DNA from: Candidatus Stackebrandtia excrementipullorum
Lineage (GTDB): Bacteria; Actinomycetota; Actinomycetes; Mycobacteriales; Micromonosporaceae
Length of the DNA: 34,830 bases
Direction of reading: 5' to 3'
Assembly: GCA_019113825.1 (NCBI GenBank)
Contig: DXGR01000020.1
Span: 1-34,830 of the forward strand
In this document: positions 1 through 6,625 of the stretch, piece after piece
How the letters are laid out: every line of letters begins with the position of its first letter
How positions within the stretch are numbered: position 1 is the first letter of the stretch
The notes under the pieces: generated by a model
The model's database searches: none
What the model saw: only the letters and a program-made list of their open reading frames with translations
What the model was told of the DNA's origin: nothing
Translations under genes and position numbers: made by a program

Positions 1-2
1 CA

Positions 3-104
3 CCCCACTGGGGACACCGGATCCGATGGTCCCGATGGCGCCGCCGCCATCAAGCCACCGCCAAACGCCTCCACTACCAGCGACAACTCGCCATCACCGC
101 ATGA
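3..104 (+). pseudogene. 3' fragment of a DDE transposase gene
   Basis: The frame beginning at base 3 reads into the window and ends at a TGA at 102-104. It encodes a very basic tail, RWSRWRRRHQATAKRLHY, of the kind that ends many actinobacterial DDE transposases (IS701-like and relatives), where a W-x-x-W-R-R-R-H-Q segment sits close to the C-terminus. Only about 33 codons are inside the window, so the family cannot be fixed. It lies about 10 bases from the point where the neighbouring integrase gene loses its reading frame, so the insertion of this element probably truncated the integrase. The element's right inverted repeat should lie near 105-135 but I cannot identify it with one end only. 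Confidence 0.4.
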
Positions 105-113
105 AACCCGAAC

Positions 114-727
114 CTACAACTGGAGTATTAGTTCGCCCCATCGAGCGCCAGTTTCGATGTTGGTCTCGACCAGGAGTCGCATCCGCGCAGGAACAAAGTG
201 GATGAGGGCGTCGAATTGTTCGGGTGTAACGACGGTGAACTGTTTCTTCGGTATCGGTGGCAGCTTCACCCCTTTGCACGGGTGTAGCTCGATGAGTTCA
301 TCGTTGAACGCGGTAGAGAAGATCGCTGACAAGATGTTCATGACCTTCCGCAACGTAGCGGGTTTGACCTCATACTCGGTTTGCATCCAGGTCACCCATT
401 CGCGCACGTCAGCTGGCAGGATTTCCTCCAACGGGAGGATCCCGAAGTATGATGTTAGGTACTTGGTAATGCGGTACCGGTAATCATCGGAAGTTGTCCA
501 TTCGATGACATGGTGTGGCAACCAATCTGTCTCGACATATTCGATGAAGGATTTCTTTCCGCCGTTGCCACCGCGACGCTTCGAAGCCTCGGCGTTGTGC
601 CAAGCCTTAATCGCTTGCTTCTCAGTTGGCCAGGTGCCTGCAGTTTGTGTTTTGCCGCGGCGGTCGCGATATCTGCTGTGAACCGCTCGCGTCCATCTTC
701 GGTCACTCGTGTCTCGACCCAACCCAT
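114..727 (-). pseudogene. Broken tyrosine site-specific integrase
   Basis: Phage or ICE-type tyrosine recombinase remnant. The start is the ATG at 725-727 (MGWVETRVTEDGRERFTA). After about 18 codons the homology jumps to another frame (YRDRRGKTQTAGTWPTEKQA), which a one-base deletion near 668-676 explains. The rest carries the AP2-like arm-binding N-domain (W-P-T-E-K-Q-A), the SAM-like core-binding domain and the start of the catalytic domain up to the first catalytic arginine in TGARWGEL. It then stops at 114, so the H-x-x-R box and the tyrosine nucleophile are missing. Intact relatives are about 370-400 residues; this one has about 200. Two independent lesions make it inactive. It reads away from the tRNA-derived att core at 882-930, the arrangement seen in L5-type phages (attP then int). 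Confidence 0.75.
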
Positions 728-748
728 TGTGTCTCCTTTGGACTCGTT

Positions 749-766
749 GGTGGCATGATGGTGGCA
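749..766 (+). repeat. Left copy of 18-base direct repeat
   Basis: GGTGGCATGATGGTGGCA; it matches 994-1011 in 17 of 18 bases and itself contains GGTGGCA twice. It lies just upstream of the integrase start. Position and spacing fit an arm-type integrase-binding site. Confidence 0.55.
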
Positions 767-881
767 GACTCGGTGACATAGGCCGAGATCTGCTGTCAGT
801 AGTAGTCATCTTGATCATGGTGCTGACCTGCACATTAACGAGGTATGGGCGGGGTGCCAAACCACTCGTCAAGATGACGAA

Positions 882-930
882 TCGCCCTCTCAAGGCGGTA
901 ACGGCGGTTCGAATCCGCTCGGGAGTACCA
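882..930 (+). other. att core: 3' part of tRNA-Glu(CTC)
   Basis: The sequence folds as the 3' part of a tRNA. It has an anticodon stem-loop with loop CTCTCAA (anticodon CTC at 889-891), a variable loop, a T-arm with TTCGAAT loop (GGCGG paired with CCGCT), acceptor strand CGGGAGT, discriminator A and CCA ending at 930. It closely resembles actinobacterial tRNA-Glu(CTC). Upstream of 882 there is no D-arm and no 5' acceptor strand, so this is not a functional tRNA. It is the identity segment that tRNA-targeting elements carry at their att site. It is flanked by the two direct repeats at 749-766 and 994-1011. Confidence 0.7.
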
Positions 931-944
931 GGTAAAACACCAGC

Positions 945-980
945 TAGACCGGCACATAAGTGCCGGTCTATTTTGGTTTT
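945..980 (+). terminator. Rho-independent terminator
   Basis: Perfect 11-bp stem (945-955 with 960-970) closed by an ATAA loop and followed by TTTTGGTTTT. It directly follows the tRNA-Glu 3' segment and probably travelled with the element. Confidence 0.75.
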
Positions 981-993
981 AGAGGGTGGCTGT

Positions 994-1011
994 GGTGGCA
1001 CGATGGTGGCA
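994..1011 (+). repeat. Right copy of 18-base direct repeat
   Basis: GGTGGCACGATGGTGGCA; one mismatch to 749-766 and in the same orientation. It lies on the other side of the att core and is a candidate arm-type integrase site. Confidence 0.55.
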
Positions 1012-1086
1012 TCAGCGGTCGGCAGTTTCCGTGCTGAAGTCTCAGAGATCGGCACAAACAACATTCGAACTGTTGAGTCCCGGCGG

Positions 1087-1437
1087 ATGCGTCCCTTGAT
1101 GCAGTGGGGGCCCGGTCAATGGGCTGATGTCGAGGCGACCCTGGCGTCGGAGATGACCGAGCGGGCCGAATCGCACGGGGGTACTGCGTATTGCGTGTTC
1201 ACTGCGACACCGAAGAACAAGACCCTGGAGTTGTTCCGCCGCAAGGGCCGTGACGGGAAACCGGTCGAGTTCCGATCTCTATCGGATGCGGCCGGCGATC
1301 GAGGAGTGGTACATCCTCGATGTCCTCAAGGGCTATCAGCTTATGACGCCGCCTTGAAGATCGCCGCCAAGGTCGAAACCGGTGACGGTGAGGTGGAGGA
1401 AGCCGCCGCATGTAAGGGCATGATGTGGTTGGTGTGA
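1087..1437 (+). pseudogene. Broken unknown gene, probably from a mobile element
   Basis: The frame from the ATG at 1087 starts MRPLMQWGPGQWADVEATL and looks coding up to about base 1272. There a second frame takes over with an equally protein-like run (LYRMRPAIEEWYILDVLKGY) that ends at a TGA at 1355-1357. The first frame stays open to 1437 and regains coding-like third positions after about 1350. This pattern suggests one or two frameshifts in a former gene. I do not recognise the family. Its place between an integrative-element att region and an IS fragment suggests element cargo. It could also be a short intact frame whose middle only happens to look good in the other frame. Confidence 0.3.
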
Positions 1438-1522
1438 CCTGGCCACCCGATACGCCAAACACGCAACCGTTTACCTGGCCGGTCTCACCATCGCCGCCAC
1501 CTTGATCTGGCTCTCATGGCCC
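1436..1522 (+). pseudogene. 3' fragment of an IS5-family transposase
   Basis: This frame encodes DLATRYAKHATVYLAGLT followed by IAATLIWLSW. The pattern R-Y-x-K-x-A-x-x-Y-x-A-x-x-x-I-A-x-x-x-I-W-L is the usual C-terminal end of IS5-family (IS112/ISL2-like) DDE transposases, where it follows the catalytic glutamate helix. Nothing upstream in the same frame continues the domain, and the frame has no stop of its own at the expected place, so only the tail survives. The chromosomal gene order resumes right after it (stop of the next minus-strand gene at 1535), which marks the right edge of the mobile-DNA debris. Confidence 0.45.
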
Positions 1523-1534
1523 ACAGGACAGGCC

Positions 1535-1885
1535 CTAGGCATGCATCCCGGGGAAGGCGTAGCCGTCGTTCTCGTCCCACGGCACGTCGAGGTCGTCCAG
1601 ATGCACACTCCACTCCGCTCCCGGGACCGCGCGACGCAATTCGCTCACCGTGTCCAACACGCAGGTGAGGACCGGGATCATGCGGTCGGGGTCGGTCGGC
1701 ATCTTGGTGGCTCCGGCCAGAATCTCGGCCGGTGTGTCCCCACCGGTCTCGTACAGGTGGAGGCTTTCCTCGTCCCGGTACGGGAACGACGACACATGGG
1801 CGGCGACGATGCGTTCGATGGTCGAGGTTTCGTCCGGCGTCGGCGGAACCGCGCGTTGTGCCCGGTAGTAGACGGAGACGCTCAT
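1535..1885 (-). CDS. Conserved hypothetical protein, 116 aa
   Basis: Small soluble protein beginning MSVSVYYRAQRAVPPTPDE. It resembles a family of short actinobacterial proteins of unknown function that start M-S-x-S-V-Y-Y-x-A and are usually 110-140 residues long. No membrane segment, signal peptide or cysteine is present; acidic residues dominate the second half. I chose the ATG at 1883-1885 because the family motif begins there; the frame is open further upstream but that part is poor in coding signal. The Shine-Dalgarno sequence is weak (CGAGG). The gene is divergent from the phosphotransferase at 2045 and borders the IS debris on its 3' side. Function unknown. Confidence 0.6.
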   Translation of the reverse strand: MSVSVYYRAQRAVPPTPDETSTIERIVAAHVSSFPYRDEESLHLYETGGDTPAEILAGATKMPTDPDRMIPVLTCVLDTVSELRRAVPGAEWSVHLDDLDVPWDENDGYAFPGMHA

Positions 1886-2044
1886 GCCTCGAGCGTACCG
1901 ATGGGGTGCGACAAGCCTGGTCGTCAAATGTCCGACGCCGAGCCTCGGTGCCCACGTCGTGGCCCGTGGTCCGCGATGGGGCTTTCCCGGGGCACACACG
2001 GTTATCGGGTGGTGGTGCGAGGTCCGACCGACTAGGTTGGCCGC

Positions 2045-2983
2045 ATGCCGACTCTGCCTCTTTCGGAGACCGACGAGCAGTGCGAACTGATCACCGATGA
2101 GAACCTGCTGCCGGGTGTCCTGGCGTTGTGCGACAGGCTCGGACTCGCCGACGCCGGAGTTGAGAAGTTCACGCAGGGATCGCTACCGGTGTATGCCGTC
2201 GGTGACGACAAGGTGTTGAAGTTGTACCCGGTGGCCGACCTGGGTGACTGGACGACGGAAAGCGCCGTTCTTCGTGTACTCGACGGGAGTCTTGCGATCG
2301 AGACGCCGCGTCCCATCGATGTCGGACGATTCGACGACTGGGGTTACATCCTCATGTCGCGTCTTCGTGGTATCGACCTGAAACAGGCGTGGCCGTTGAT
2401 TCCTTACGGCGACAGGGTGAGACTGGCGCGTCGGATGGGGGAGGCCCTCGCGCAGCTGCACGCGATACCGGCGCCGACCGAACTCGGGCCACCGGATTGG
2501 GAGGATTTCATCGCCGTTCAGAAACACGGTGCGCTGGAACGGCAGCGTCGCCATCGGCTGGACGAGTCGTTGGCCGCGGGTATTCCCGCATTTCTGGACA
2601 CGGTGGATCTGGGCCGGGCCGATCGGGTGATGTTGCACACCGAATACATGCACGTCCACATTCTCGCCGACGAGGTCGCGGGCTCGTGGGCACTGACCGG
2701 ACTGTTCGACTTCGAACCCGCCCTGCACGGTCATCCCGAATACGACCTGGCGGCGGCGGGGATCTTTCTGGGGCGCGGTGACCGTACCGTCTGGCGCGAG
2801 TTTCTCGACGGGTACGGGTACCGCGACACGAGTGGCCTGGCACGGCGGGTGCTCGCCTACTGTCTGCTGCATCGGTTTGCGAACCTGCCGTGGTACCTCA
2901 GAGAGGTGTCGGCACCCGGTGTCACCAATCTCGAGGATCTGGCCGAACACTGGTTCGGTGTGGACGACGACAGCGCCGGATGA
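2045..2983 (+). CDS. APH-family phosphotransferase
   Basis: Aminoglycoside phosphotransferase/choline kinase-fold protein, 312 residues. The N-lobe holds a glycine-poor ATP loop and the lysine in KVLKLYP (about residue 58). The middle has the helix RRMGEALAQLHAI typical of APH proteins. The catalytic loop reads MLHTEYMHVHIL instead of H-G-D-x-x-x-x-N, and the metal-binding motif reads LFDFEPALHGHPEYDLAA (usual D-F-E/G and D-x-D region). The HTE variant occurs in a branch of actinobacterial APH-like proteins, so loss of the usual aspartate may alter or abolish transfer to aminoglycosides. The substrate is unknown; I would not call it a resistance gene. Next to it on the minus strand is ESX cassette A, ending at 3012. 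Confidence 0.75.
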   Translation: MPTLPLSETDEQCELITDENLLPGVLALCDRLGLADAGVEKFTQGSLPVYAVGDDKVLKLYPVADLGDWTTESAVLRVLDGSLAIETPRPIDVGRFDDWGYILMSRLRGIDLKQAWPLIPYGDRVRLARRMGEALAQLHAIPAPTELGPPDWEDFIAVQKHGALERQRRHRLDESLAAGIPAFLDTVDLGRADRVMLHTEYMHVHILADEVAGSWALTGLFDFEPALHGHPEYDLAAAGIFLGRGDRTVWREFLDGYGYRDTSGLARRVLAYCLLHRFANLPWYLREVSAPGVTNLEDLAEHWFGVDDDSAG

Positions 2984-3011
2984 ATCACGCGCGAACGGTT
3001 GTGGTGGCCGG

Positions 3012-3557
3012 TCAGTCGTCCCACGGTCGTAGACCGGTCGTGTTCAGCCGTCCGGAACCGAAGTGCTTGTTGCGGAGCACCATTTTTTCGAACTCGAAAC
3101 GTGTCATGAACTCTTCGGCGGCCGTCAGACAGGCGGTGACAAACTCCGGTTCGGGATACTCCTGAAGGATGTTCGGTGCGATGCGGCAGCGCCACGCCGT
3201 GGGGCCGTTGATGCCGAAGACGATCGGTCGGTCCTTTTTGGGTCCGATGACGGTGAGCGTGGCGAGCTCTTCGAGATAGCCGCGTTGTTCCGGTGTTCGG
3301 GCGTGCTTGGGATCCAGCGGTACCCGAAGACCCGCCGTGTCGGTGATCTCCCGCACGGCCCGCTGATATCCCACGAAACATAGGCCTGCGAGACGCCCCA
3401 ACTGGTGTTCCAAACCGATCCGTTCATACGCGTCGAACGAACCGGGACGGAACAGGAGATGCTTGGGCTGCTTGGCCTTCACCTGCGCTTTGACGAAACC
3501 GTCGGGTGACGTCACCGTCACCGTCATCGTGTTCAGTCCGTCGGCTACTCGTCCCAT
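3012..3557 (-). CDS. YbaB-like protein of ESX cassette A
   Basis: 181 residues, last gene of a three-gene minus-strand operon and only 3 bases behind the preceding stop. Residues 10-30 (MTVTVTSPDGFVKAQVKAK) look like the first strands of the YbaB/EbfC fold (usual pattern V-T-V-x-S-P-D-G-x-V-T-A-x-V). The later part has an amphipathic helix (FVTACLTAAEEFMTRFEFEK). YbaB-like proteins often sit beside type VII substrates in actinobacteria, where their job is not settled (partner binding or DNA/nucleoid binding). The middle (60-130) is unlike standard YbaB and may be a separate insert. No signal peptide or membrane segment. Start ATG at 3555-3557 has AAGGGTG six bases upstream. The assignment to YbaB is by pattern only. 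Confidence 0.5.
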   Translation of the reverse strand: MGRVADGLNTMTVTVTSPDGFVKAQVKAKQPKHLLFRPGSFDAYERIGLEHQLGRLAGLCFVGYQRAVREITDTAGLRVPLDPKHARTPEQRGYLEELATLTVIGPKKDRPIVFGINGPTAWRCRIAPNILQEYPEPEFVTACLTAAEEFMTRFEFEKMVLRNKHFGSGRLNTTGLRPWDD

Positions 3558-3560
3558 GGA

Positions 3561-4670
3561 TCACCCTTGACCGTGGAGGTGGAATTCATCGTGGTCGGGG
3601 ACTTCTCCGTCGGTGAGGTTGGTGACGCCGTCCTCGTTGGGTTCGTTGGGAAGGAACGTGGCGATGTCGGCCGGAGTGGCGGCGGAAAGGTACCCCTGAA
3701 CCTCACCCGTCGTCTTGGTCACGGCCTCGGCGATCGAGGCTTCCTCCGCGTCCATGGCTTGACGCAGCTCGTCGAGCGCCTCCGCGAGGCTGTCAACGAC
3801 CTCTTCCGTGGTGGTACCGGCCACCTCCTGATGTGCGGCCACGTGCTGGACCGCACTCAGGCCCGCTCCGATGAGTCCGAGCGTCAACGCCGTGGTCGTT
3901 CCCGCGGTGGCCACTGTGGTCACCACGGCGAAGGCTATACCCACGACCCCCAGGACGGCGGTGAAATCGGTGCCGGAACCGACACTGAGCGAGTCGAGTG
4001 CCTCGACCGTCTGATCGGCGATCGCCTTGACGTCGACGCGCCCCTGCTTCAAGATTCCCTCGTACGCGTACATGGCCACGGCCAGTTCGTCCAACAGGGC
4101 CTGCTGATTGGTCAGTGTGTTGACCAGGAACGGGTCGAGAAAATACTCCTTGAAGTGTTGCTGCGACTTACCGGTCCAGCGGTCGACGGCATCGGCGACC
4201 GGTTTGATCGCCGTCATCTGGCCGGACTGGATCGCGGCTTTCGCGGAGTCGGTGTGTTGACCCATGGTTTGCGGAAACGACGGCCAACGCTCGTGAAAGT
4301 AGGTGAACCTCTCGAGGATCCACTCGAACTGGGTCTCCTCGGGCTGTGAGGGGTCGCTGTTGCCGTAATCACGACACACCCCGTCCTGCGACAACGTCGG
4401 GTGACTGGTGACGATGAACGCGGTGCTGCCGTCGGCGATGGAAACCCAGCACATTCCGGTGACTTCGTCGATCCAGGCCGGGCGGGGATCGGCGATCCCG
4501 TTGCAGGCGACGATTCCGGTGGCTGTGAATTCTCTGGCGCGTGCTTCGGCTGCGGCGGTGACGACACTTCGAGCCGCCGCTTCGATATCGCGGCTGGTCA
4601 ACTGTGGCAGTGCGGCGACATGGGCCGCGGGGCCGGCACTGAAGTCGACATCGTTGATGGGATCGTTCAT
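3561..4670 (-). CDS. Putative type VII (ESX) secretion substrate with WXG and hydrophobic segments
   Basis: 369 residues. Residues 1-110 form a soluble N-domain with W-I-D-E-V and several cysteines. About 115-210 is helical with a W-T-G turn at 165-167 flanked by long helices (WTGKSQQHFKEYFLDPF), which matches the helix-turn-helix plan of WXG100/PPE-like substrates. Residues about 236-277 are strongly hydrophobic and Ala/Gly/Thr-rich, enough for one or two membrane helices. Then comes a helical acidic stretch (EEVVDSLAEALDELRQAM) and an acidic, histidine-containing tail. It lies 32 bases downstream of the small EspC/WXG-like gene (5170-4703) and 3 bases upstream of the YbaB-like gene. SD-like AAGAGG precedes the ATG. 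Function as toxin or structural substrate cannot be told. Confidence 0.55.
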   Translation of the reverse strand: MNDPINDVDFSAGPAAHVAALPQLTSRDIEAAARSVVTAAAEARAREFTATGIVACNGIADPRPAWIDEVTGMCWVSIADGSTAFIVTSHPTLSQDGVCRDYGNSDPSQPEETQFEWILERFTYFHERWPSFPQTMGQHTDSAKAAIQSGQMTAIKPVADAVDRWTGKSQQHFKEYFLDPFLVNTLTNQQALLDELAVAMYAYEGILKQGRVDVKAIADQTVEALDSLSVGSGTDFTAVLGVVGIAFAVVTTVATAGTTTALTLGLIGAGLSAVQHVAAHQEVAGTTTEEVVDSLAEALDELRQAMDAEEASIAEAVTKTTGEVQGYLSAATPADIATFLPNEPNEDGVTNLTDGEVPDHDEFHLHGQG

Positions 4671-4702
4671 ATCTCACACCTCTTTTCGTGAAGAACGACT
4701 GG

Positions 4703-5170
4703 TCAGATCATGCCGTCGGGCAGTGGTTCCGTCTCGGGGTGCGGGTCGTCCGGGCCGGGTGCGTCGGGGACATACGGGGGACGTTCGTATTCCGGGGTGC
4801 CCGTGATTTCACCGGTTTCGGGATCGGTGGACAGCGGCGAATCGAGCTCGGCGGCGTATTCGACCAATTGAGCGTTCAATTCGTCCGTGTCGGCGAACGA
4901 TTCCGCGATCTGTGTCAAGGCGGTGCCCGCGGCGAGGAGATTTTCCCGGCTTTGGACTGCAATGGTCCCCTGCACGAGGTCACGCAGTTCCGTCCACGCG
5001 GCGTAGAGAGGACCGAGGCCCCCAATGGAACGGGTAAAGGCGGCGGTTTCCGACAACGCGGTTTTGTGGAGGTGTTGAGCCGTTTCCGAATATTGAACGG
5101 CGGTCTGCGGCAGGTTGACCGCTCCGACTCGATACAGTTCCGTCAAATCATCGATGTGGACGTCGTTCAT
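4703..5170 (-). CDS. Small ESX/EspC-like protein, cassette A
   Basis: 155 residues, first clear gene of cassette A. Residues 5-105 are almost entirely helical and alanine-rich with a central break (GGLGPLYAAWTELRD), as in WXG100/EspC-type helical hairpins. The tail after residue 110 is proline- and acid-rich and probably disordered (ERPPYVPDAPGPDDPHPE). No signal peptide, consistent with export by a type VII system if it is exported at all. The classical W-x-G and the C-terminal Y-x-x-x-D/E signal are not present in textbook form, so the assignment rests on size, helicity and neighbours. AAGGAAAC lies upstream of the ATG at 5168-5170. A 32-codon frame encoding a hydrophobic peptide lies 42 bases upstream. 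Confidence 0.5.
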   Translation of the reverse strand: MNDVHIDDLTELYRVGAVNLPQTAVQYSETAQHLHKTALSETAAFTRSIGGLGPLYAAWTELRDLVQGTIAVQSRENLLAAGTALTQIAESFADTDELNAQLVEYAAELDSPLSTDPETGEITGTPEYERPPYVPDAPGPDDPHPETEPLPDGMI

Positions 5171-5212
5171 GACCGGCTCGTTTCCTTGTGGACGAAGGTG
5201 CGCCTTCGGGGT

Positions 5213-5311
5213 TCACGGTGGAGCGTATGTACAACAACCGATGATCGGAAGGTTTAACAGTGCAATCGGCATGGAAAACACGGCTAGCAGAACGGTGGTG
5301 TGGCCGATCAT
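5213..5311 (-). CDS. Candidate 32-residue membrane peptide
   Basis: Short frame (MIGHTTVLLAVFSMPIALL, then NLPIIGCCTYAPP) in the leader of ESX cassette A. It is hydrophobic throughout, would span a membrane once, and has a Cys-Cys pair near its end. AGGTGG lies seven bases before the ATG, a reasonable ribosome site. The stop is 42 bases before the start of the next gene in the same direction. It may be a real small membrane protein, a translated leader, or chance. Confidence 0.3.
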   Translation of the reverse strand: MIGHTTVLLAVFSMPIALLNLPIIGCCTYAPP

Positions 5312-5325
5312 GTGAATCCACCTGG

Positions 5326-5350
5326 TTCGTTCGTTCACACTGCGAACGAA
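5326..5350. promoter_or_regulatory. Inverted repeat in divergent promoter region
   Basis: Perfect 8-bp arms TTCGTTCG and CGAACGAA separated by nine bases, between ESX cassette A (minus) and pdxK (plus). Size and place fit a repressor operator for either side. The protein that would bind is unknown. Confidence 0.4.
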
Positions 5351-5437
5351 AACCTGACGGATATCGGTCGTGATATCTCCCGCACACATCACAGGCCCGG
5401 GGTGCAGGTCACGCCCATTCGGTGCAAAGATCGGATC

Positions 5438-6244
5438 ATGACCGCGACACCAGCACTTGCCCTCACGATCGCAGGCTCCGAAGCCACCGGCGGAGCCGGA
5501 GCCCAGGTTGACCTGCGCACCTTTCAGGCACTCGACGTTTTCGGAATGGCCGCGCTGACGTGCATCGTGTCCTTCGACCCAAAGAACGCGTGGTCTCACC
5601 GATTCGTCCCGGTCGACCCGCAGGTCATCGCCGACCAACTCGAGGCGATCACGACGGCTTACCCGCCGGAGCAACTGTCGGTCACGAAAATCGGCATGCT
5701 CGGTACCCCGGCCACCATCGACACCGTGGCGAAGGTTCTTCGTGACCGGTCGTTCCAGCAGGTCGTTTTGGACCCTGTCCTGATCTGCAAGGGCCAGGAG
5801 CCCGGCGCCGCGCTTGACACCGACCGCGCTCTGCAAACCCATGTGCTGCCGTTGGCGACGTTCGTCACCCCGAACCACTTCGAATCGATGAGCCTGTCGG
5901 GCATGGACAAGATCGAGACGGTGGAGGACCTGACCGCGGCCGCCAAGCGTATTCACGAGCTCAGCGGTGCCGCGGTATTGGCCAAGGGCGGGGTAAACCT
6001 TCCCGGACCCGACGCGGTAGACGTGTTCGTCGACGGTTCCATCGTCGAGGTCCTCAGCGCGCCCAAGGTGGGAGAGGTCGCGGTCGCCGGCGCCGGTTGC
6101 ACCCTGGCTGCGGCGGTCGCCGCCCACCTCGCCCGGGGCGCCGGTCCGCTGGAGGCCGCGCGGTCGGCCAAGGAATTCGTGACCGCGGGCATCCGCCACC
6201 GTTTGCAGTCGGCGGCGCCGTTCGACGTCGTCCTGCAGAAATAG
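5438..6244 (+). CDS. pdxK: Pyridoxal/pyridoxine kinase (dual-cysteine, ThiD-like fold)
   Basis: ATP-dependent kinase that phosphorylates the 5'-hydroxymethyl of pyridoxal and related B6 vitamers to give PLP. The 268 residues match the Bacillus subtilis PdxK type closely. The N-terminal L-T-I-A-G-S-E-x-x-G-G-A-G-A-Q pattern binds substrate, D-P-V-L-I-C-K-G carries the lid cysteine (Cys117), TPNHFE follows, and GAGCT near residue 218-222 carries Cys221. True HMP-phosphate kinases (ThiD) have GAGDT there, so the Cys pair places the protein in the CC-type pyridoxal kinases; some thiamin activity is still possible. I chose the ATG at 5438 because family homology begins at once. No thi or pdx genes are adjacent. 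Transcribed away from ESX cassette A across a 267-base gap. Confidence 0.88.
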   Translation: MTATPALALTIAGSEATGGAGAQVDLRTFQALDVFGMAALTCIVSFDPKNAWSHRFVPVDPQVIADQLEAITTAYPPEQLSVTKIGMLGTPATIDTVAKVLRDRSFQQVVLDPVLICKGQEPGAALDTDRALQTHVLPLATFVTPNHFESMSLSGMDKIETVEDLTAAAKRIHELSGAAVLAKGGVNLPGPDAVDVFVDGSIVEVLSAPKVGEVAVAGAGCTLAAAVAAHLARGAGPLEAARSAKEFVTAGIRHRLQSAAPFDVVLQK

Positions 6245-6303
6245 CAGCCGTCGTTGGGGTGAGGCGTCGGGCGGGTTTCATGCCGCCCCAGTGAAATCCG
6301 TTT

Positions 6304-6334
6304 CGGTCGCCGGGGGGCGAAACCCCGGTGACCG
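6304..6334. terminator. Hairpin between convergent genes
   Basis: A 12-bp stem with one G-T pair (6304-6315 with 6323-6334) and a 7-base loop, two bases from the stop of the minus-strand gene and 60 bases after the pdxK stop. It has no U-tract, so it may be a hairpin-only actinobacterial terminator serving both directions. Confidence 0.5.
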
Positions 6335-6336
6335 GG

Positions 6337-6540
6337 CTAAGGCGCGAACAGAGTCAAACGTCCGCAGCCGGTGGAACGCGTCGCGCGGATATACCGCATC
6401 AGGCGCCCACGTTTTCGTATACCCCTCAGCGCACCGACCTCGATCGGGCCGGTAAACCAGCGGATTTGGCCATCATGGACCTGGTCGATAAAGCCCCCTT
6501 CATACGATGGAGATCCGCAGGGGCAGCTGATCCGTGTCAT
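6337..6540 (-). CDS. Small zinc-ribbon-like protein, degenerate
   Basis: 67 residues. The order of features matches the protein at 8659-8877: an N-terminal Cys pair (here C-P-C-G-S), then E-G-G-F-I-D, then R-W-F-T-G, a G-x-x-R-G-R-L turn, and a C-terminal Cys pair followed by a hydrophobic L-x-L-F-A. In this copy the first cysteine of the second pair is replaced (R-S-T-G-C-G), so a four-cysteine zinc site is incomplete. Start ATG at 6538-6540 chosen because the first cysteine pair follows directly. Convergent with pdxK. Function unknown; members of this short family probably bind zinc. Confidence 0.55.
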   Translation of the reverse strand: MTRISCPCGSPSYEGGFIDQVHDGQIRWFTGPIEVGALRGIRKRGRLMRYIRATRSTGCGRLTLFAP

Positions 6541-6625
6541 GTGGCCGTAACCGTGACGTCAACGCAGGCGCGGCTGGCAAAGCGACGTTGGGCTCCCGTC
6601 GGGGGTGCACTGAACCGGTGGGCTG

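Noticed and set aside
855-930. A complete tRNA-Glu gene
   Set aside because: Only the anticodon arm, T-arm and 3' acceptor strand are present; bases 855-881 form neither a D-arm nor the matching 5' acceptor strand.
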